The notes beneath the pieces are model-generated. The model searched no databases, was not told the DNA's origin, and worked only from the letters and a program-made list of their open reading frames with translations. The position numbers and the translations under genes are program-made. Below are positions 6,195-15,647 of a stretch of 64,000 nt of DNA, in pieces. Source of the DNA: Pseudomonas sp. UBA2684 (GTDB taxonomy: Bacteria; Pseudomonadota; Gammaproteobacteria; Pseudomonadales; Pseudomonadaceae); NCBI GenBank assembly GCA_002354655.1, contig DELY01000051.1, positions 1-64,000 on the forward strand, in the 5' to 3' direction. Every line of letters starts with the position of its first letter. Positions within the stretch are counted from its first letter, which is position 1.

Positions 6195-6755
6195 TCAGGT
6201 TCCAGGGATCAGTGGATGGTTAGAAGGTTGAAGATTACTGATTCTTTTACCTTGACAACTGCACAACATTGATTAGAAACGCAATATATTGGGTATACGG
6301 CGCAAAGCACTGCATCACAAATGGTATGTATTGATTACTCACGAACTGCGCTCAGCCAAGGCTTACGTTGAGTTCGCTAGCCTGGCTGCGACCCAGAAGA
6401 CAGGACCAACCATCGAGCGCGTCCCTTGCGGCGCGACCTACACGGCATTACTGAATGGGTAGCAGGTATTGAATACTCGGGCGTGGCCGGGAATCCAATG
6501 GCATCTGAGCATATTGATGTCGCCACAGCCTCCATGGAGAGGAACCATCGGCACAAATTTGGCACAGTAAACATGCAAAATACTGCAAACACGCGCCTCA
6601 TGATGCAAACCATTGCAACGCCACAACTATCTGAAATTTAAGGACTTATTAATAAAAATCTTTAAATTTCATAAACCTAGCTCACCACCATTTATTGCAG
6701 TTGCACTGCCAAGGCCCGACCGGGAAGGTTTCGCAGATCAGGCTGGCGGGTGCGG
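6195..6755. other. Gene-free junction between plasmid-like segment and chromosome
   Basis: No convincing gene. A plus-strand frame ending at a TAG near 6463 (…HHKWYVLITHELRSAKAY… ALLNG) has a TTG as its only early start and no ribosome site, so it may be a gene remnant. From about 6640 to 6690 the sequence is extremely AT-rich (ttattaataaaaatctttaaatttcataaa). After about 6700 it takes on chromosomal GC content. The element boundary probably lies here. No tRNA 3' end or direct-repeat att pair is recognisable. Confidence 0.4.
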
Positions 6756-7802
6756 TCAGTCCTCGGTGCGATAATCGCTGGGTAGCTTACCCGTCCATTT
6801 TTTGAATGCACGGCGAAAGTTGGACGGGTCGCTGAAACCCAGTAGGTAGGCGATCTCGTACAGCGGTAAGTGAGTGGTGGTGAGGTATTGCAGGGCCAGT
6901 TTTTTACGCACTTCGTCGAGTACCTGTTGATAGCTGGTGCCCATGCACGACAGGTGGCGGCGCAGGCTGCGGCCACTGGTATGCAGGGCCTGCGCGGCGC
7001 TGTCCAGGTCGGGAAAATCGCCGGGGCGCGCCAACAACAAACGCCGCACGCGGGTCAGCAGGCCGTCCTGCACATCCAGGCTGGCCAGCAGGGCTTCGCA
7101 CTGTTGCTCGCACATCTGCACGGTCGCCGGATTGGCCAGGGCCATCGGGCGCGCCAGGTAAGAGGTGGGCATGCTCAGGCGATGGTAGGGCTGATCGAAC
7201 GCCACCGGCACGCCGAAGATGCCGGCATAACGCTCGGCATAGTTCGGCGCCGCGTGAGCAAAACCGACGTCGACCTCCTGCAGGCGCTCGCCCACGAGAA
7301 AGCGTGCGATGGTGTAGAGACTGGTCAGCAGCCCCTCGGCAGCGAAACGGCTGAGGGCGCCAAGCGGCAGGGTTTCGCTGGCACGCAACTCGACGCGCTC
7401 GTGCAACTCGACCATTTCCAGCTCATAGGTCAGCCCCAGCACCCGGTAGTACTTGAGGGCAAATTGGATGGCCTTACCGAGGTTGGCACTGGACAGCACG
7501 GCATAACCGAGAATGCCATGGGTCGAGACGTTCAGGCGCTGGCCAAGCAACAAGCCCAGAGCCGGCTCGTCGCAGCGCAACAACGCGCAACTGGTCAGCT
7601 GGTTGAAGTCGAGAAACGACAGGCGCCCCTGCGGGTTGCCCAGCACCTCGGGACGGACCCGGGCCTCGGCGAACAGCTCAGCGCGCGGCACGCCGAGCTC
7701 CTCGACCAGATCCAGCAAGGCTGCGGCGTAGGCGACGGGGATCAGCTCGGCAGTGAAGTTGAGCGATGGCTTCATGGGTTTCTTGTTGTGCGTGATGGCC
7801 AT
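6756..7802 (-). CDS. AraC-family transcriptional regulator
   Basis: A 348-residue regulator. The N-terminal half matches the arabinose-binding-like domain of AraC regulators of the OruR/ArgR-like group (PF12625 type). The C-terminal part carries two helix-turn-helix motifs (DLDSAAQALHTSGRSLRRHLS and PLYEIAYLLGFSDPSNFRRAFKKWTG). The start chosen is MAITHNKK; MKPSLNF nine residues later is equally possible, as neither has a strong ribosome site. It is divergent from two metal-dependent hydrolases and probably controls them. A perfect palindrome lies between them. Confidence 0.85.
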   Translation of the reverse strand: MAITHNKKPMKPSLNFTAELIPVAYAAALLDLVEELGVPRAELFAEARVRPEVLGNPQGRLSFLDFNQLTSCALLRCDEPALGLLLGQRLNVSTHGILGYAVLSSANLGKAIQFALKYYRVLGLTYELEMVELHERVELRASETLPLGALSRFAAEGLLTSLYTIARFLVGERLQEVDVGFAHAAPNYAERYAGIFGVPVAFDQPYHRLSMPTSYLARPMALANPATVQMCEQQCEALLASLDVQDGLLTRVRRLLLARPGDFPDLDSAAQALHTSGRSLRRHLSCMGTSYQQVLDEVRKKLALQYLTTTHLPLYEIAYLLGFSDPSNFRRAFKKWTGKLPSDYRTED

Positions 7803-7855
7803 ATATGACCCATTTTTTAACGAACGATAACCTTGTCCGACAAAACGCAGCAAGT

Positions 7856-7872
7856 CCATAGTTGCACTATGG
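7856..7872. promoter_or_regulatory. CCATAG-TTGCA-CTATGG palindrome
   Basis: A perfect 6-bp-arm palindrome lies between the divergent AraC-type regulator and the first hydrolase gene. A partial copy (CCATAGTGCA) lies upstream of the second hydrolase gene near 8955. It is a candidate operator or promoter element; the binding protein is unknown. Confidence 0.4.
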
Positions 7873-7949
7873 TTCTAATCGCTTGGGCCAGTTCGCGGCG
7901 CGCACACGTCGCCTTGCCGACAAGCGTCATGCATGCTCAGGGAGGCTCT

Positions 7950-8783
7950 ATGCCCAGTACCACCCCCAAAGGTTTGGCGATCCGCCCGCGGCAGCTGGAC
8001 GCTGCGCTACCCGAACAGATGCCACGCCACTGGCATGCGGGGGATGCCTTCAAGACTCACCTGTTCAATGCCATGTCGGTGCTGTTCCCCGATGGCGAAC
8101 GCTTTTTCATCGACTCGGTGCGCTTGTTCCGCGAGCAGATCGACGACCCGTTGCTGCAAGAGCAGATCCGCGGCTTTATCGGCCAGGAGGGGCACCACAG
8201 CCGTGAGCATCAGCAGTACAGCCAGCGCCTGCGCGCATTGGGCTACGACGTCGATTACCTGGAGCGCGGCCTGAAACGGCGGCTCGGTATCGTGCAGAAG
8301 CACCTGTCGCCGGAGCTGCAACTGGCGGCGACCTGCGCCGTCGAGCACCTCACCGCGATCATGGCCGACGCCGTGCTCAAAGACCCGCAGTGGCTGACTG
8401 GTGCCGATCCGCAAATGGCCCGATTGTGGCGCTGGCACGCGCTTGAGGAAACCGAGCACAAAGCCGTGGCCTTCGACGTGTTCATGCAGGTCAGTGGGAG
8501 TACCTGGCTGCGCCGTCGGGCGATGCTGCAAAGCACCTTCTTCTTTACCCTCGATACGATCAAAGGGCTGGTGCACATGCTTAAACACGACGGCCTGCTG
8601 TGGAACTGGCGGGTCTGGCGCGACGGCCTGACCTGGCTCTGGGGCAAGAACGGCATCTACCGCAAACTGATACCGGTGTATTGCGACTTTTACCGCAGCG
8701 CGTTTCACCCCTGGCAGCATGACAATCTGTACCTGGTCGACCAGTATCGCCAGGAGTTCGACGCGCCAGCAGCAAGCGTTTAA
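7950..8783 (+). CDS. Metal-dependent hydrolase, COG3687 (PF10118) family
   Basis: A 277-residue protein of the predicted metal-dependent hydrolase family with a diiron-like four-helix arrangement. Visible metal-ligand candidates are FPDGERFFIDSVR, GQEGHHSREH, the AVEHLTA helix, and WHALEETEHKAVAFDV. The start is the ATG 6 bp after GGAG; a longer upstream frame is not supported. The next gene is a close paralogue. It is divergent from an AraC regulator. The substrate is unknown; related proteins occur near lipid-metabolism genes. Confidence 0.82.
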   Translation: MPSTTPKGLAIRPRQLDAALPEQMPRHWHAGDAFKTHLFNAMSVLFPDGERFFIDSVRLFREQIDDPLLQEQIRGFIGQEGHHSREHQQYSQRLRALGYDVDYLERGLKRRLGIVQKHLSPELQLAATCAVEHLTAIMADAVLKDPQWLTGADPQMARLWRWHALEETEHKAVAFDVFMQVSGSTWLRRRAMLQSTFFFTLDTIKGLVHMLKHDGLLWNWRVWRDGLTWLWGKNGIYRKLIPVYCDFYRSAFHPWQHDNLYLVDQYRQEFDAPAASV

Positions 8784-8996
8784 ACGCCGCCAGGCTTTAC
8801 AGCCAGGGGGCGCTGACTCGGCTATATGCCGCGACTCATGGCGGCACCGGGCCCATGCCTGCCGTCATTCAAGGCAAGGGCACAAACGTGCAAGTGGCCG
8901 TAAATGACCGACATATTGGCTGTTGTTAACCTTTGCCACCCCGCTCCGGGAACCCATAGTGCAGGCATGCTTAAGTCACGGACTCAGGGAGTCAGC

Positions 8997-9827
8997 ATGG
9001 TCAGCACTACCCCGGCAGGTTTGCAGATTCGCCCGCGGCACATGGATTTCGATCTGCCCAAGCCACTGCCCCGCCACTGGCACAGTGGCGACGCGTTCAA
9101 GAGCCATTTGTTCGACGCCATGTCGGTGCTGTTTCCCGACGGCGAACGCTTTTTCATCGACTCGGTACGGCAATTCCGCGATCAGATCGACGACCCGGTG
9201 CTGAAAGAACAGATCCGCGGTTTTATCGGTCAGGAAGGCCATCACAGCCGCGAACACCTGGAATACAGCAACCGCTTGCGCGACCTGGGCTACGACATCA
9301 CCACCATCGAGCGGCGCGCCAAGGCGCGCATCCGCTATACCCAGAAGAAGTTCTCGCCGCAGCGCCAATTGGCCGCTACCGCAGCCCTGGAGCACATCAC
9401 CGCGATCATGGCCGACGGCCTGCTCAGAGAACCGCGCCACTTGGCCGGGGCGCACCCCACCATGATCCGCCTGTGGCGCTGGCATGCGCTGGAGGAAACC
9501 GAGCACAAGGCCGTGGCCTTCGATGTTTACAACCAGGTCTGCGGCAGCCGCAAACTGCTGCGCCGGGCCATGCTCATGGGCACCTTTTTCTTTGTGCTCG
9601 ACACCACGCGCGGCCTGGCGCACATGCTCAAGCGCGATGGCCTGCTGTGGAACTGGCGGGTCTGGCGCGACGGCATTCAGTGGATGTGGGGCAAGCACGG
9701 GGTATTCCGCCCACTGATCGGCACCTACCGCGACTTCTTCAAAGCGGACTTTCACCCCTGGCAGCACAACAACCTGGAGCTGCTCTACCAAACCCGGGTC
9801 GAGTTTGATCCGCCGCTAGGAGCCTGA
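8997..9827 (+). CDS. Metal-dependent hydrolase, COG3687 family, tandem paralogue
   Basis: A 276-residue paralogue of the upstream gene. It shares nearly every motif (SVLFPDGERFFIDSVR, IGQEGHHSREH, WRWHALEETEHKAVAFDV, LLWNWRVWRDG) and looks well over half identical along its length. The start is an ATG after GGGAGTCAGC. The 213-bp gap between the two genes suggests a separate promoter. Followed by a strong terminator. Confidence 0.82.
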   Translation: MVSTTPAGLQIRPRHMDFDLPKPLPRHWHSGDAFKSHLFDAMSVLFPDGERFFIDSVRQFRDQIDDPVLKEQIRGFIGQEGHHSREHLEYSNRLRDLGYDITTIERRAKARIRYTQKKFSPQRQLAATAALEHITAIMADGLLREPRHLAGAHPTMIRLWRWHALEETEHKAVAFDVYNQVCGSRKLLRRAMLMGTFFFVLDTTRGLAHMLKRDGLLWNWRVWRDGIQWMWGKHGVFRPLIGTYRDFFKADFHPWQHNNLELLYQTRVEFDPPLGA

Positions 9828-9839
9828 GCCGGCGCCAGC

Positions 9840-9877
9840 AAAAAAGCCCAGGGCGGCTCATCGCCTTGGGCTTTTTT
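9840..9877 (+). terminator. Strong Rho-independent terminator
   Basis: AAAAAAGCCCAGGGCG and CGCCTTGGGCTTTTTT form a long stem with U runs on either strand. It ends the hydrolase pair and may also serve the convergent alpha/beta hydrolase gene. Confidence 0.9.
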
Positions 9878-10001
9878 GCAGGTTGTGTGAGACATCGCGC
9901 GGTTATGCCGCGATGTACCCACACGGTGCACGCCTGAAACGGGCTGCGCCCATCGCACTGAACTGCCGCTGCGGACCGCTGGCAAGCGGCCCGCGAGGTC
10001 T

Positions 10002-10943
10002 TCAGCCCTGCAAGAAGCGCAACGCATCGGCGGCGCTTTGCTGGGGAATCTCCTCCATGGGGATATGCCCAACGCCCGGATAGGTTTGCACCCGGATACC
10101 CGGCACATCGCGCTGCCACAACGGCACATGCTTGGGTGATATCCAGCGGTCGCGCTCACCCCACAGCAACAGCACAGGGGCTTTGATCTGTGCCACTTGC
10201 GCCGGCGTACCATGCAGCTCCTGCCGATTGACCTTGAGCAGCACCCGAAAGATTTCCATCATCGCCCGGCGATTACCGGGACGGCGGCTCAGGTCGTTAT
10301 AACGGTCGACCACGCCAGGCTTGATCCGTGCTGGCTCGCCATACACTTCCTTGATGCCTTGGGCAATCAAGGCGCGTGGCATCCACAGCGGCATGGCCAA
10401 CGTGGCGCCTGGCAATGCCGCGGCGGCGATCATCCACGGCACCTTGTGCATGTGGTAACCGGCCGGGTCGATCAGCACCAGCTTGTCGACGCGCTGCGGC
10501 TGAGCCAGGGCAAAATTCCAGGCGATATAGCCGCCCAACGAGTTACCGGCAATCGACGCCTTACTCACCCCGAGGTAATCGAGTAGCAGGCCGAACACCT
10601 TGATCATCCGCTCGGCCGAATACACCCCGTCGCGTGCCGGACCGGTCAAGCCAAAACCCGGAACATCGAAGCGAATGACTCGGTAATGCGCGGCAAAAGC
10701 CGGCACCCAGGCGTCCCAGGTGTGCAGGGACGCGACCACACCATGGATCAGGACCAGCACCGGCTTATCGCGGCTGCCTTCGTCACGGTAATGCAGGTTG
10801 AAGCCGTCCAACTCGATGTAGCGCGAGCCGCTTTCGGCATTGCCATAACGCGCTTTCAAACGTTCGAGCGGTAAGGCCCCGAAACCAAGACGGGCAACGC
10901 CAGCCGCCAGCGGCGGCGTCAGCGGGAGACTGGAAGCGGACAT
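10002..10943 (-). CDS. Alpha/beta-fold hydrolase
   Basis: A 313-residue alpha/beta hydrolase. The oxyanion strand is LVLIHGVVASLHTW, the nucleophile elbow GNSLGG places Ser at residue 135, the acid is in LLWGERDRW, and the catalytic His is in GVGHIPME. The cap region is basic and hydrophobic. The N-terminus (about 35 residues before the fold) may associate with membranes but has no clear signal peptide. Substrate unknown. It lies between the hydrolase pair and a TetR regulator transcribed in the same direction. Confidence 0.85.
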   Translation of the reverse strand: MSASSLPLTPPLAAGVARLGFGALPLERLKARYGNAESGSRYIELDGFNLHYRDEGSRDKPVLVLIHGVVASLHTWDAWVPAFAAHYRVIRFDVPGFGLTGPARDGVYSAERMIKVFGLLLDYLGVSKASIAGNSLGGYIAWNFALAQPQRVDKLVLIDPAGYHMHKVPWMIAAAALPGATLAMPLWMPRALIAQGIKEVYGEPARIKPGVVDRYNDLSRRPGNRRAMMEIFRVLLKVNRQELHGTPAQVAQIKAPVLLLWGERDRWISPKHVPLWQRDVPGIRVQTYPGVGHIPMEEIPQQSAADALRFLQG

Positions 10944-11036
10944 GCGGGCACCTCGCGGATTGTTGTTATAGAGGGGAGCAACGGGCTGTTGCAGCGGCGT
11001 CTATCAGAGCATGCAGACGCCGGGCTGACGCCTAAC

Positions 11037-11705
11037 CTAGGTTGAGCGAGCGCCCAGCGCGGCCACTAGCAGCTCGCCTAGCACGGTCTTGGCATGCTCG
11101 ATCTCTGCGCGGCTGGCAGCGCGGCCAAGCAAATCCAGAGAGGCGGCCTCCATGGCCCAAAGCAAAGCCCGGTAAGTCAGCGGATCGCGCGGCGGCGTGG
11201 CGCCTTGCAAACGCTCGGCGAGCAGCCGGGCCATTTCCAGATGGGCGCGTTGCCGGTGCGCGGCCAGTGGCGAGTCGGCGCGCAGTGCTTCTTCCTGCAT
11301 CAGGCGAATGATTGGCCCGACCGCCAGGTGATAATCGAAAAATCGTCCCACCATTGCCCCCAGCCAGGCGTCGGGGCTGCCGGCGACACACTGCATCTCG
11401 CGAAACCGCGCAAGCAACAACAGCACCGCCGTCTGGTAAATGCCTTCAAGCACCTCCATCTTGTTCTGGAAGTACTTGTAGAAGGTCCGGCGCGAAACAT
11501 TGGCGGCGGCCAGCAGATCATTGACCGTTGTCTCGGCCACGCCTTTGCGGGCAAAGACCGAAATCGCCGCCAGCTGGATATTGGTGCGCTGCAGATGGCC
11601 GATCAGCGGCCCCTCGCCGACCACCCCTTGCTGTCGAGCCACCGCCCCGTAACCGCCCAAGTCCTCGAATACCGCGCGCACCGCACCCTGCTCGGCCAAT
11701 TCCAT
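11037..11705 (-). CDS. TetR-family transcriptional regulator
   Basis: A 222-residue regulator with the TetR N-terminal DNA-binding helices (IQLAAISVFARKGVAETTVNDLLAAANVSRRTFYKYFQNKMEVL, residues about 43-86). A helical ligand domain follows. About 40 residues precede the first TetR helix, longer than usual, and the start codon has a weak ribosome site, so the true start may be internal. It is divergent from an exported protein gene 84 bp away. Confidence 0.82.
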   Translation of the reverse strand: MELAEQGAVRAVFEDLGGYGAVARQQGVVGEGPLIGHLQRTNIQLAAISVFARKGVAETTVNDLLAAANVSRRTFYKYFQNKMEVLEGIYQTAVLLLLARFREMQCVAGSPDAWLGAMVGRFFDYHLAVGPIIRLMQEEALRADSPLAAHRQRAHLEMARLLAERLQGATPPRDPLTYRALLWAMEAASLDLLGRAASRAEIEHAKTVLGELLVAALGARST

Positions 11706-11789
11706 CGTTCACGTCCCAACCAAGGCGCGGGTGACGCGCAGGTCCGAGCTGGTTACTCTGAGCCACGCCTTAGCCGCAGGATTATTTTT

Positions 11790-12671
11790 GTGCCGATCAC
11801 GCTAACACGCCGTTTGCTCTGGCCGCTGGCCATCCTTTTGCTGGTTCTGCTAAGCGCGCTGCGCCCCCTCGGAGCCGCCGAACTGTTCTACCTCGGGCAG
11901 AAAATCCCGGACATCCACAAGCCCTGGAACAGCAGCGATTACCAGCAACTGCTGGGCGCACTGGCCAAGGTCGACAGCACTCAAGCCAACGCCCTGCCAC
12001 GGCGCAGCGGCGAATTCACCGGGCCGATTTACCAACGCATGGTCAGCGAGGACAACTTTCGCCCGCAGCTGAATATTTATGCGCCACTGGAATTGCGGCA
12101 GAACGAGGCCCGAGAATCGCTGTTTCGCCTCAAGGAATTGATGCGCCTGTATTTCGATTTTCGCGCCGTCCAGCAGCCCTATGCCGCCGAAGCCCTTGGC
12201 CTGATGACCTATTCGCTGCGCCAGCAAGCGGTGCTCTTCACCCTCACCACCGAGTTCTGGATGACCCTCTCGCAGCGCGAGCAAAGCAACCCGGTACGCC
12301 TGCAAGGCCTGCAGGAAACCAAGGCCGCCGCTGCGATGCTGACATCCAGCGCTTTGGACTATCTCGGCCTGACCAAACAGTTCGGGCGCGACGAGTTGGT
12401 GCTCTACAGCGCCGAGTTGAGCAAGCAGTTGCCGGGGCTATTCGTGCATTTGCGCGGGGAAGTCCGTGAACAGCTGCTGGCGCGTATCGCCCAGCTCGCG
12501 GAGCAACATGCAACTGCCGAGGTGCGCAGCAATATGGCCGAGCTACTGCCGGTGCTGGTGGCGATTCAGGACGATGTGCAGGCCAAGCTGGCGCCGTCTA
12601 CGGACCCGGTACACAAGGCCGCCCGCGGCCTGGACCTGTCCTTGCCGGCACCGCCAGAGTCAGCGCAATAA
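11790..12671 (+). CDS. Exported protein of unknown function
   Basis: A 293-residue protein starting at a GTG with AGGA 8 bp upstream. Residues 1-30 (RRLLWPLAILLLVLLSALRPLGAAE) form a signal peptide with a likely cut after GAA. The mature part is helical and hydrophilic (LELRQNEARESLFRLKELMRLYFDFR, then repeated Q/E-rich helices). I do not recognise the family. It is divergent from the TetR gene, and its last 12 bp overlap the end of the convergent LuxR-type gene. Confidence 0.72.
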   Translation: MPITLTRRLLWPLAILLLVLLSALRPLGAAELFYLGQKIPDIHKPWNSSDYQQLLGALAKVDSTQANALPRRSGEFTGPIYQRMVSEDNFRPQLNIYAPLELRQNEARESLFRLKELMRLYFDFRAVQQPYAAEALGLMTYSLRQQAVLFTLTTEFWMTLSQREQSNPVRLQGLQETKAAAAMLTSSALDYLGLTKQFGRDELVLYSAELSKQLPGLFVHLRGEVREQLLARIAQLAEQHATAEVRSNMAELLPVLVAIQDDVQAKLAPSTDPVHKAARGLDLSLPAPPESAQ

Positions 12672-15401
12672 ACCCAAGCCTTTGGCCCTGGCCACGGCCT
12701 GGGTACGCCGCTCGACGCCCAGTTTGCTGTTGATATGCCGCGCATGGGTTTTCACCGTATGCAACGAGATGAACAGGCGCTCGCTGATCTCCTGGTTCGA
12801 ACAGCCCTGAGCGATCAACTGCAACACGGCCAGCTCGCGAGCGCTCAAGGCCTCCACCGCCGCACCATTGCCGATGCTCGGCACCTCCTGCTCAAGTGTC
12901 GGCAGCTCGGCCAACAGTGCCGCGCGTAACGGGCACTCAGGGCCCGCCTGCAGCTGCTCGCGCAGCCAATCAGGCTGGTGCGCCAGGAGCTCGTTAAATG
13001 GCAGCAAACCACCGCCAGCGGCCGCCTGGATACTCATATTCAGCTGTTGTTGCGCGTCACGCTCGCGCCCAGTCAAACGCAGCAACACGGTTAACTGCAC
13101 CTGGGCGATCCCCCCCAGCAGTTGCCCGCCCATGGTTTGCGCCCGCAGGCTCAACGCCCGCAAGCGCCGCTCGGCTTCCGGTAACTGCCCTTGCAAACGC
13201 TCCAGCGTTGCCTGCTGCAACTCGATATGCAACGGAAGCTGTGGGTGAAACTCCGGCGCGGCAGCCGCCTGTTCACCGCTGTAGGTCTCGGCCAGACGGG
13301 CCAGCCAGGCGCTCGCCAGCTCAACCTGTCCCTGCAGCAGCCACAGCTCGCACTTGGTCAAGGTAATCATCGCCAGGTAATAGATCGGCGGAACATCCCA
13401 AATATGCATCAACCGCTCAGCTTCGGCGAGTTGCGCAAAGGCTTCGGAGAGATTACCGCCGCGGCCCTCCAAGCTGGCCAACACACAATGCCCGATCAGC
13501 ACACTGATATCGCGGCAGGCACGCGCCTCGGCAATGCCGCTGCGCAGACGCTGGCGGGCCAAGTGCGGCTGCAAGCGCAGGCTGAATAAATAACCTTGGT
13601 ACAACGTCAGTCGAGCGCGTACCGCGTACAAGCGTTGCTGCGGCAACCCACGCAAACGCTCGAGTCCATGATTCACCTCGTCCAGAGCGCGCAGCACTTC
13701 GCCACGCGCCTGCAATACACGGGCACGGTCGTAATGCGCCAAGGCTTCGAATAACGGATTGCCCACCCGCTGCGCCAGCTCCAACGCCTCACGATTCAGC
13801 CCGCGCGCGCGCCACAAGTCGCCATGCACGATTGCCAGGTTGGCCAAGGTCGACAGGCACATCAAGCGCTGGCCATAGCGCTCCAGCGGTAAACCGGCCA
13901 ACGCCTCGCCACAGTATTGCAGCGCGCGCTGACTTTCCCCGCGACCACGGGCGATTACTCCGCTCAACGCCAACCACTGCGCCAACAACCCTTGTTGCTG
14001 ATCCACCGTGGGGGCGGGTAGAAAGCGACTCAACTGCCCCACCAACTCCTCGGCCGCATCCAACTGGCAGGCCAAAGCCAAAGCCCAGCTGTACAGCACG
14101 ATCAAGCGCGGCGTGCTGGCCAGCAGGCTGTCCGGCAAGTCCATCTTCCAGCGCAACAACGTGGCGACATTCTGCTCGGCCAGCAGCTGCTCTTCAGACA
14201 GGTTCTGCACCAGATTGGCCGCGACATCCGGCTGGCCCGCGCGCAATGCCTGCTCGATCGCCTCGTCCAACAGCCCCTTGCCACTGAACCAGCGACATGC
14301 CCGCAAATGCAGGCTGGCCAGCGACTGCGGCAAACCTGCCGCTGGCCGCGCGCGGAGTAAGTCGGAAAACAAATGGTGGTAGCGAAACCATTGCCCCTGT
14401 TCATCGAGCGGCACCAGAAAGACCTGATGAGCCTGCAAATGGCGAAGGATCGCCGCGCTGTCGTGGGCATCGCGCAGCGCATCACAAAGCTCGGCACAGA
14501 AGCGCTCTTGGCAGGCGGTTTCGTAGAGAAACGCCTGCACTTCGGCAGGTTGGCGCTCAATCACCTCTTCCAGCAGGTAGTCACGGATCAAACCCTCGGC
14601 ACCGTGGGGTGCTTGCAACAGACCTTGGGTATCTTCAGCTTCGCTAGCCGCCAGCAACCACAGCCGCAGACCGGCAACCCAGCCCTCGCTACGTTGCAAT
14701 AGATGGGTCAGCGCCTCAGCCGGCAAACGCGCCCCCTGGCTGTCCAACAACTCACTGGTTTCTTCCGGTGTCAGGCGCAAGTCCTGCTCATGCAACTCCA
14801 ACAGCTGCCGGGACAGACGCAGGCGCGCCAGGTGCCAATCCGGGCGCTGCCGACTGGTCACCAACAACAACAAACCGGGCGGCAAATGGTTGAGGAAAAA
14901 CTGTAAACAGCGATCCAGGACCGCGCCCTGGGCCAGGTGATAATCGTCCAACACCAGCAGCACCGGCTTTTCAGGATCGAGACGCAGGGCCAACTCATCG
15001 AGCAGCCCATCCAGCCACTCTTCGAAGGCGAAAGGCTGATGCCGTTGACGCAACTTCAATAACCCCAGCGCATCCTCTCCCAGCCGTGGAAAGAACTGCT
15101 GCAAGCCACCCAGTAAACGTTCGAGAAAGCGCCCAGGGTCACTGTCGCGGCGGCTCAGGCCAAGCCATAGACTTTGCCACTCAGCGGGCAGGCGCTCACA
15201 AAACTCGATGGCCAGAGAACTCTTGCCAAAACCGGCAGGCGCACTGACTAACAACAAACGCCCCGACAAGCCTGCGGTCAAACGCTCGCATAACCGCGGG
15301 CGCAGGACATAGCCGGAAGGCAGTGGCGGCCGAAAGAAATGCCCATCGGCCACGGGCGCAGCCGAGTAAGCGAAGCTATGAGAACGAGATAGGTCAGTCA
15401 T
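12660..15401 (-). CDS. LuxR-family regulator of the MalT/AlkS (LAL) type
   Basis: A 913-residue ATP-dependent activator. A Walker A-like SAPAGFGKSSLA lies near residue 56 and a Walker B-like VLLVLDDYHLA near residue 145. A long TPR-like helical middle follows, and the C-terminal LuxR helix-turn-helix is LSARELAVLQLIAQGCSNQEISERL. MalT and AlkS share this layout. The start is ATG 15401; a GTG one codon upstream is possible. The downstream position of lipid-related genes (DUF1329, DUF1302, AlkK-like ligase, same strand) suggests it responds to a hydrophobic substrate or its CoA ester. Confidence 0.88.
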   Translation of the reverse strand: MTDLSRSHSFAYSAAPVADGHFFRPPLPSGYVLRPRLCERLTAGLSGRLLLVSAPAGFGKSSLAIEFCERLPAEWQSLWLGLSRRDSDPGRFLERLLGGLQQFFPRLGEDALGLLKLRQRHQPFAFEEWLDGLLDELALRLDPEKPVLLVLDDYHLAQGAVLDRCLQFFLNHLPPGLLLLVTSRQRPDWHLARLRLSRQLLELHEQDLRLTPEETSELLDSQGARLPAEALTHLLQRSEGWVAGLRLWLLAASEAEDTQGLLQAPHGAEGLIRDYLLEEVIERQPAEVQAFLYETACQERFCAELCDALRDAHDSAAILRHLQAHQVFLVPLDEQGQWFRYHHLFSDLLRARPAAGLPQSLASLHLRACRWFSGKGLLDEAIEQALRAGQPDVAANLVQNLSEEQLLAEQNVATLLRWKMDLPDSLLASTPRLIVLYSWALALACQLDAAEELVGQLSRFLPAPTVDQQQGLLAQWLALSGVIARGRGESQRALQYCGEALAGLPLERYGQRLMCLSTLANLAIVHGDLWRARGLNREALELAQRVGNPLFEALAHYDRARVLQARGEVLRALDEVNHGLERLRGLPQQRLYAVRARLTLYQGYLFSLRLQPHLARQRLRSGIAEARACRDISVLIGHCVLASLEGRGGNLSEAFAQLAEAERLMHIWDVPPIYYLAMITLTKCELWLLQGQVELASAWLARLAETYSGEQAAAAPEFHPQLPLHIELQQATLERLQGQLPEAERRLRALSLRAQTMGGQLLGGIAQVQLTVLLRLTGRERDAQQQLNMSIQAAAGGGLLPFNELLAHQPDWLREQLQAGPECPLRAALLAELPTLEQEVPSIGNGAAVEALSARELAVLQLIAQGCSNQEISERLFISLHTVKTHARHINSKLGVERRTQAVARAKGLGLLR

Positions 15402-15601
15402 CACCCGGTTTCTTGGAAGAGTTGGCCAGCAGGGTGTACGAATGCTCAGCAGCCTAGCCCCTTGGCCCCGGCATTTGAAGCCCTAATAACGGCCATGGAT
15501 GATTCAGAATGCGTCCAGGCATGGCGCTGACCGCACACGAGCCATACAGGGAAGCGCTGGCATGCTCGTGGTGCATCGCCACAGGCATAAACCCTAGGCA
15601 A

Positions 15602-15629
15602 GAAAAAGCCGGCCCTAAGGCCGGCTTTT
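15602..15629 (-). terminator. Terminator of the DUF1329/DUF1302 operon
   Basis: AAAAAGCCGGCC and GGCCGGCTTTT make a near-perfect stem with A/T flanks, 19 bp past the stop of the DUF1329 gene. Upstream of the LuxR-type gene, 15405-15601 has no other recognisable element. Confidence 0.88.
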
Positions 15630-15647
15630 CTACAACATCACACGCTA

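Noticed and set aside
6289..6463. Short frame ending in ALLNG after KAYVEFASLAATQKTG
   Set aside because: It has only a TTG start, no ribosome site and no recognised family. Treated as a possible remnant within the junction.
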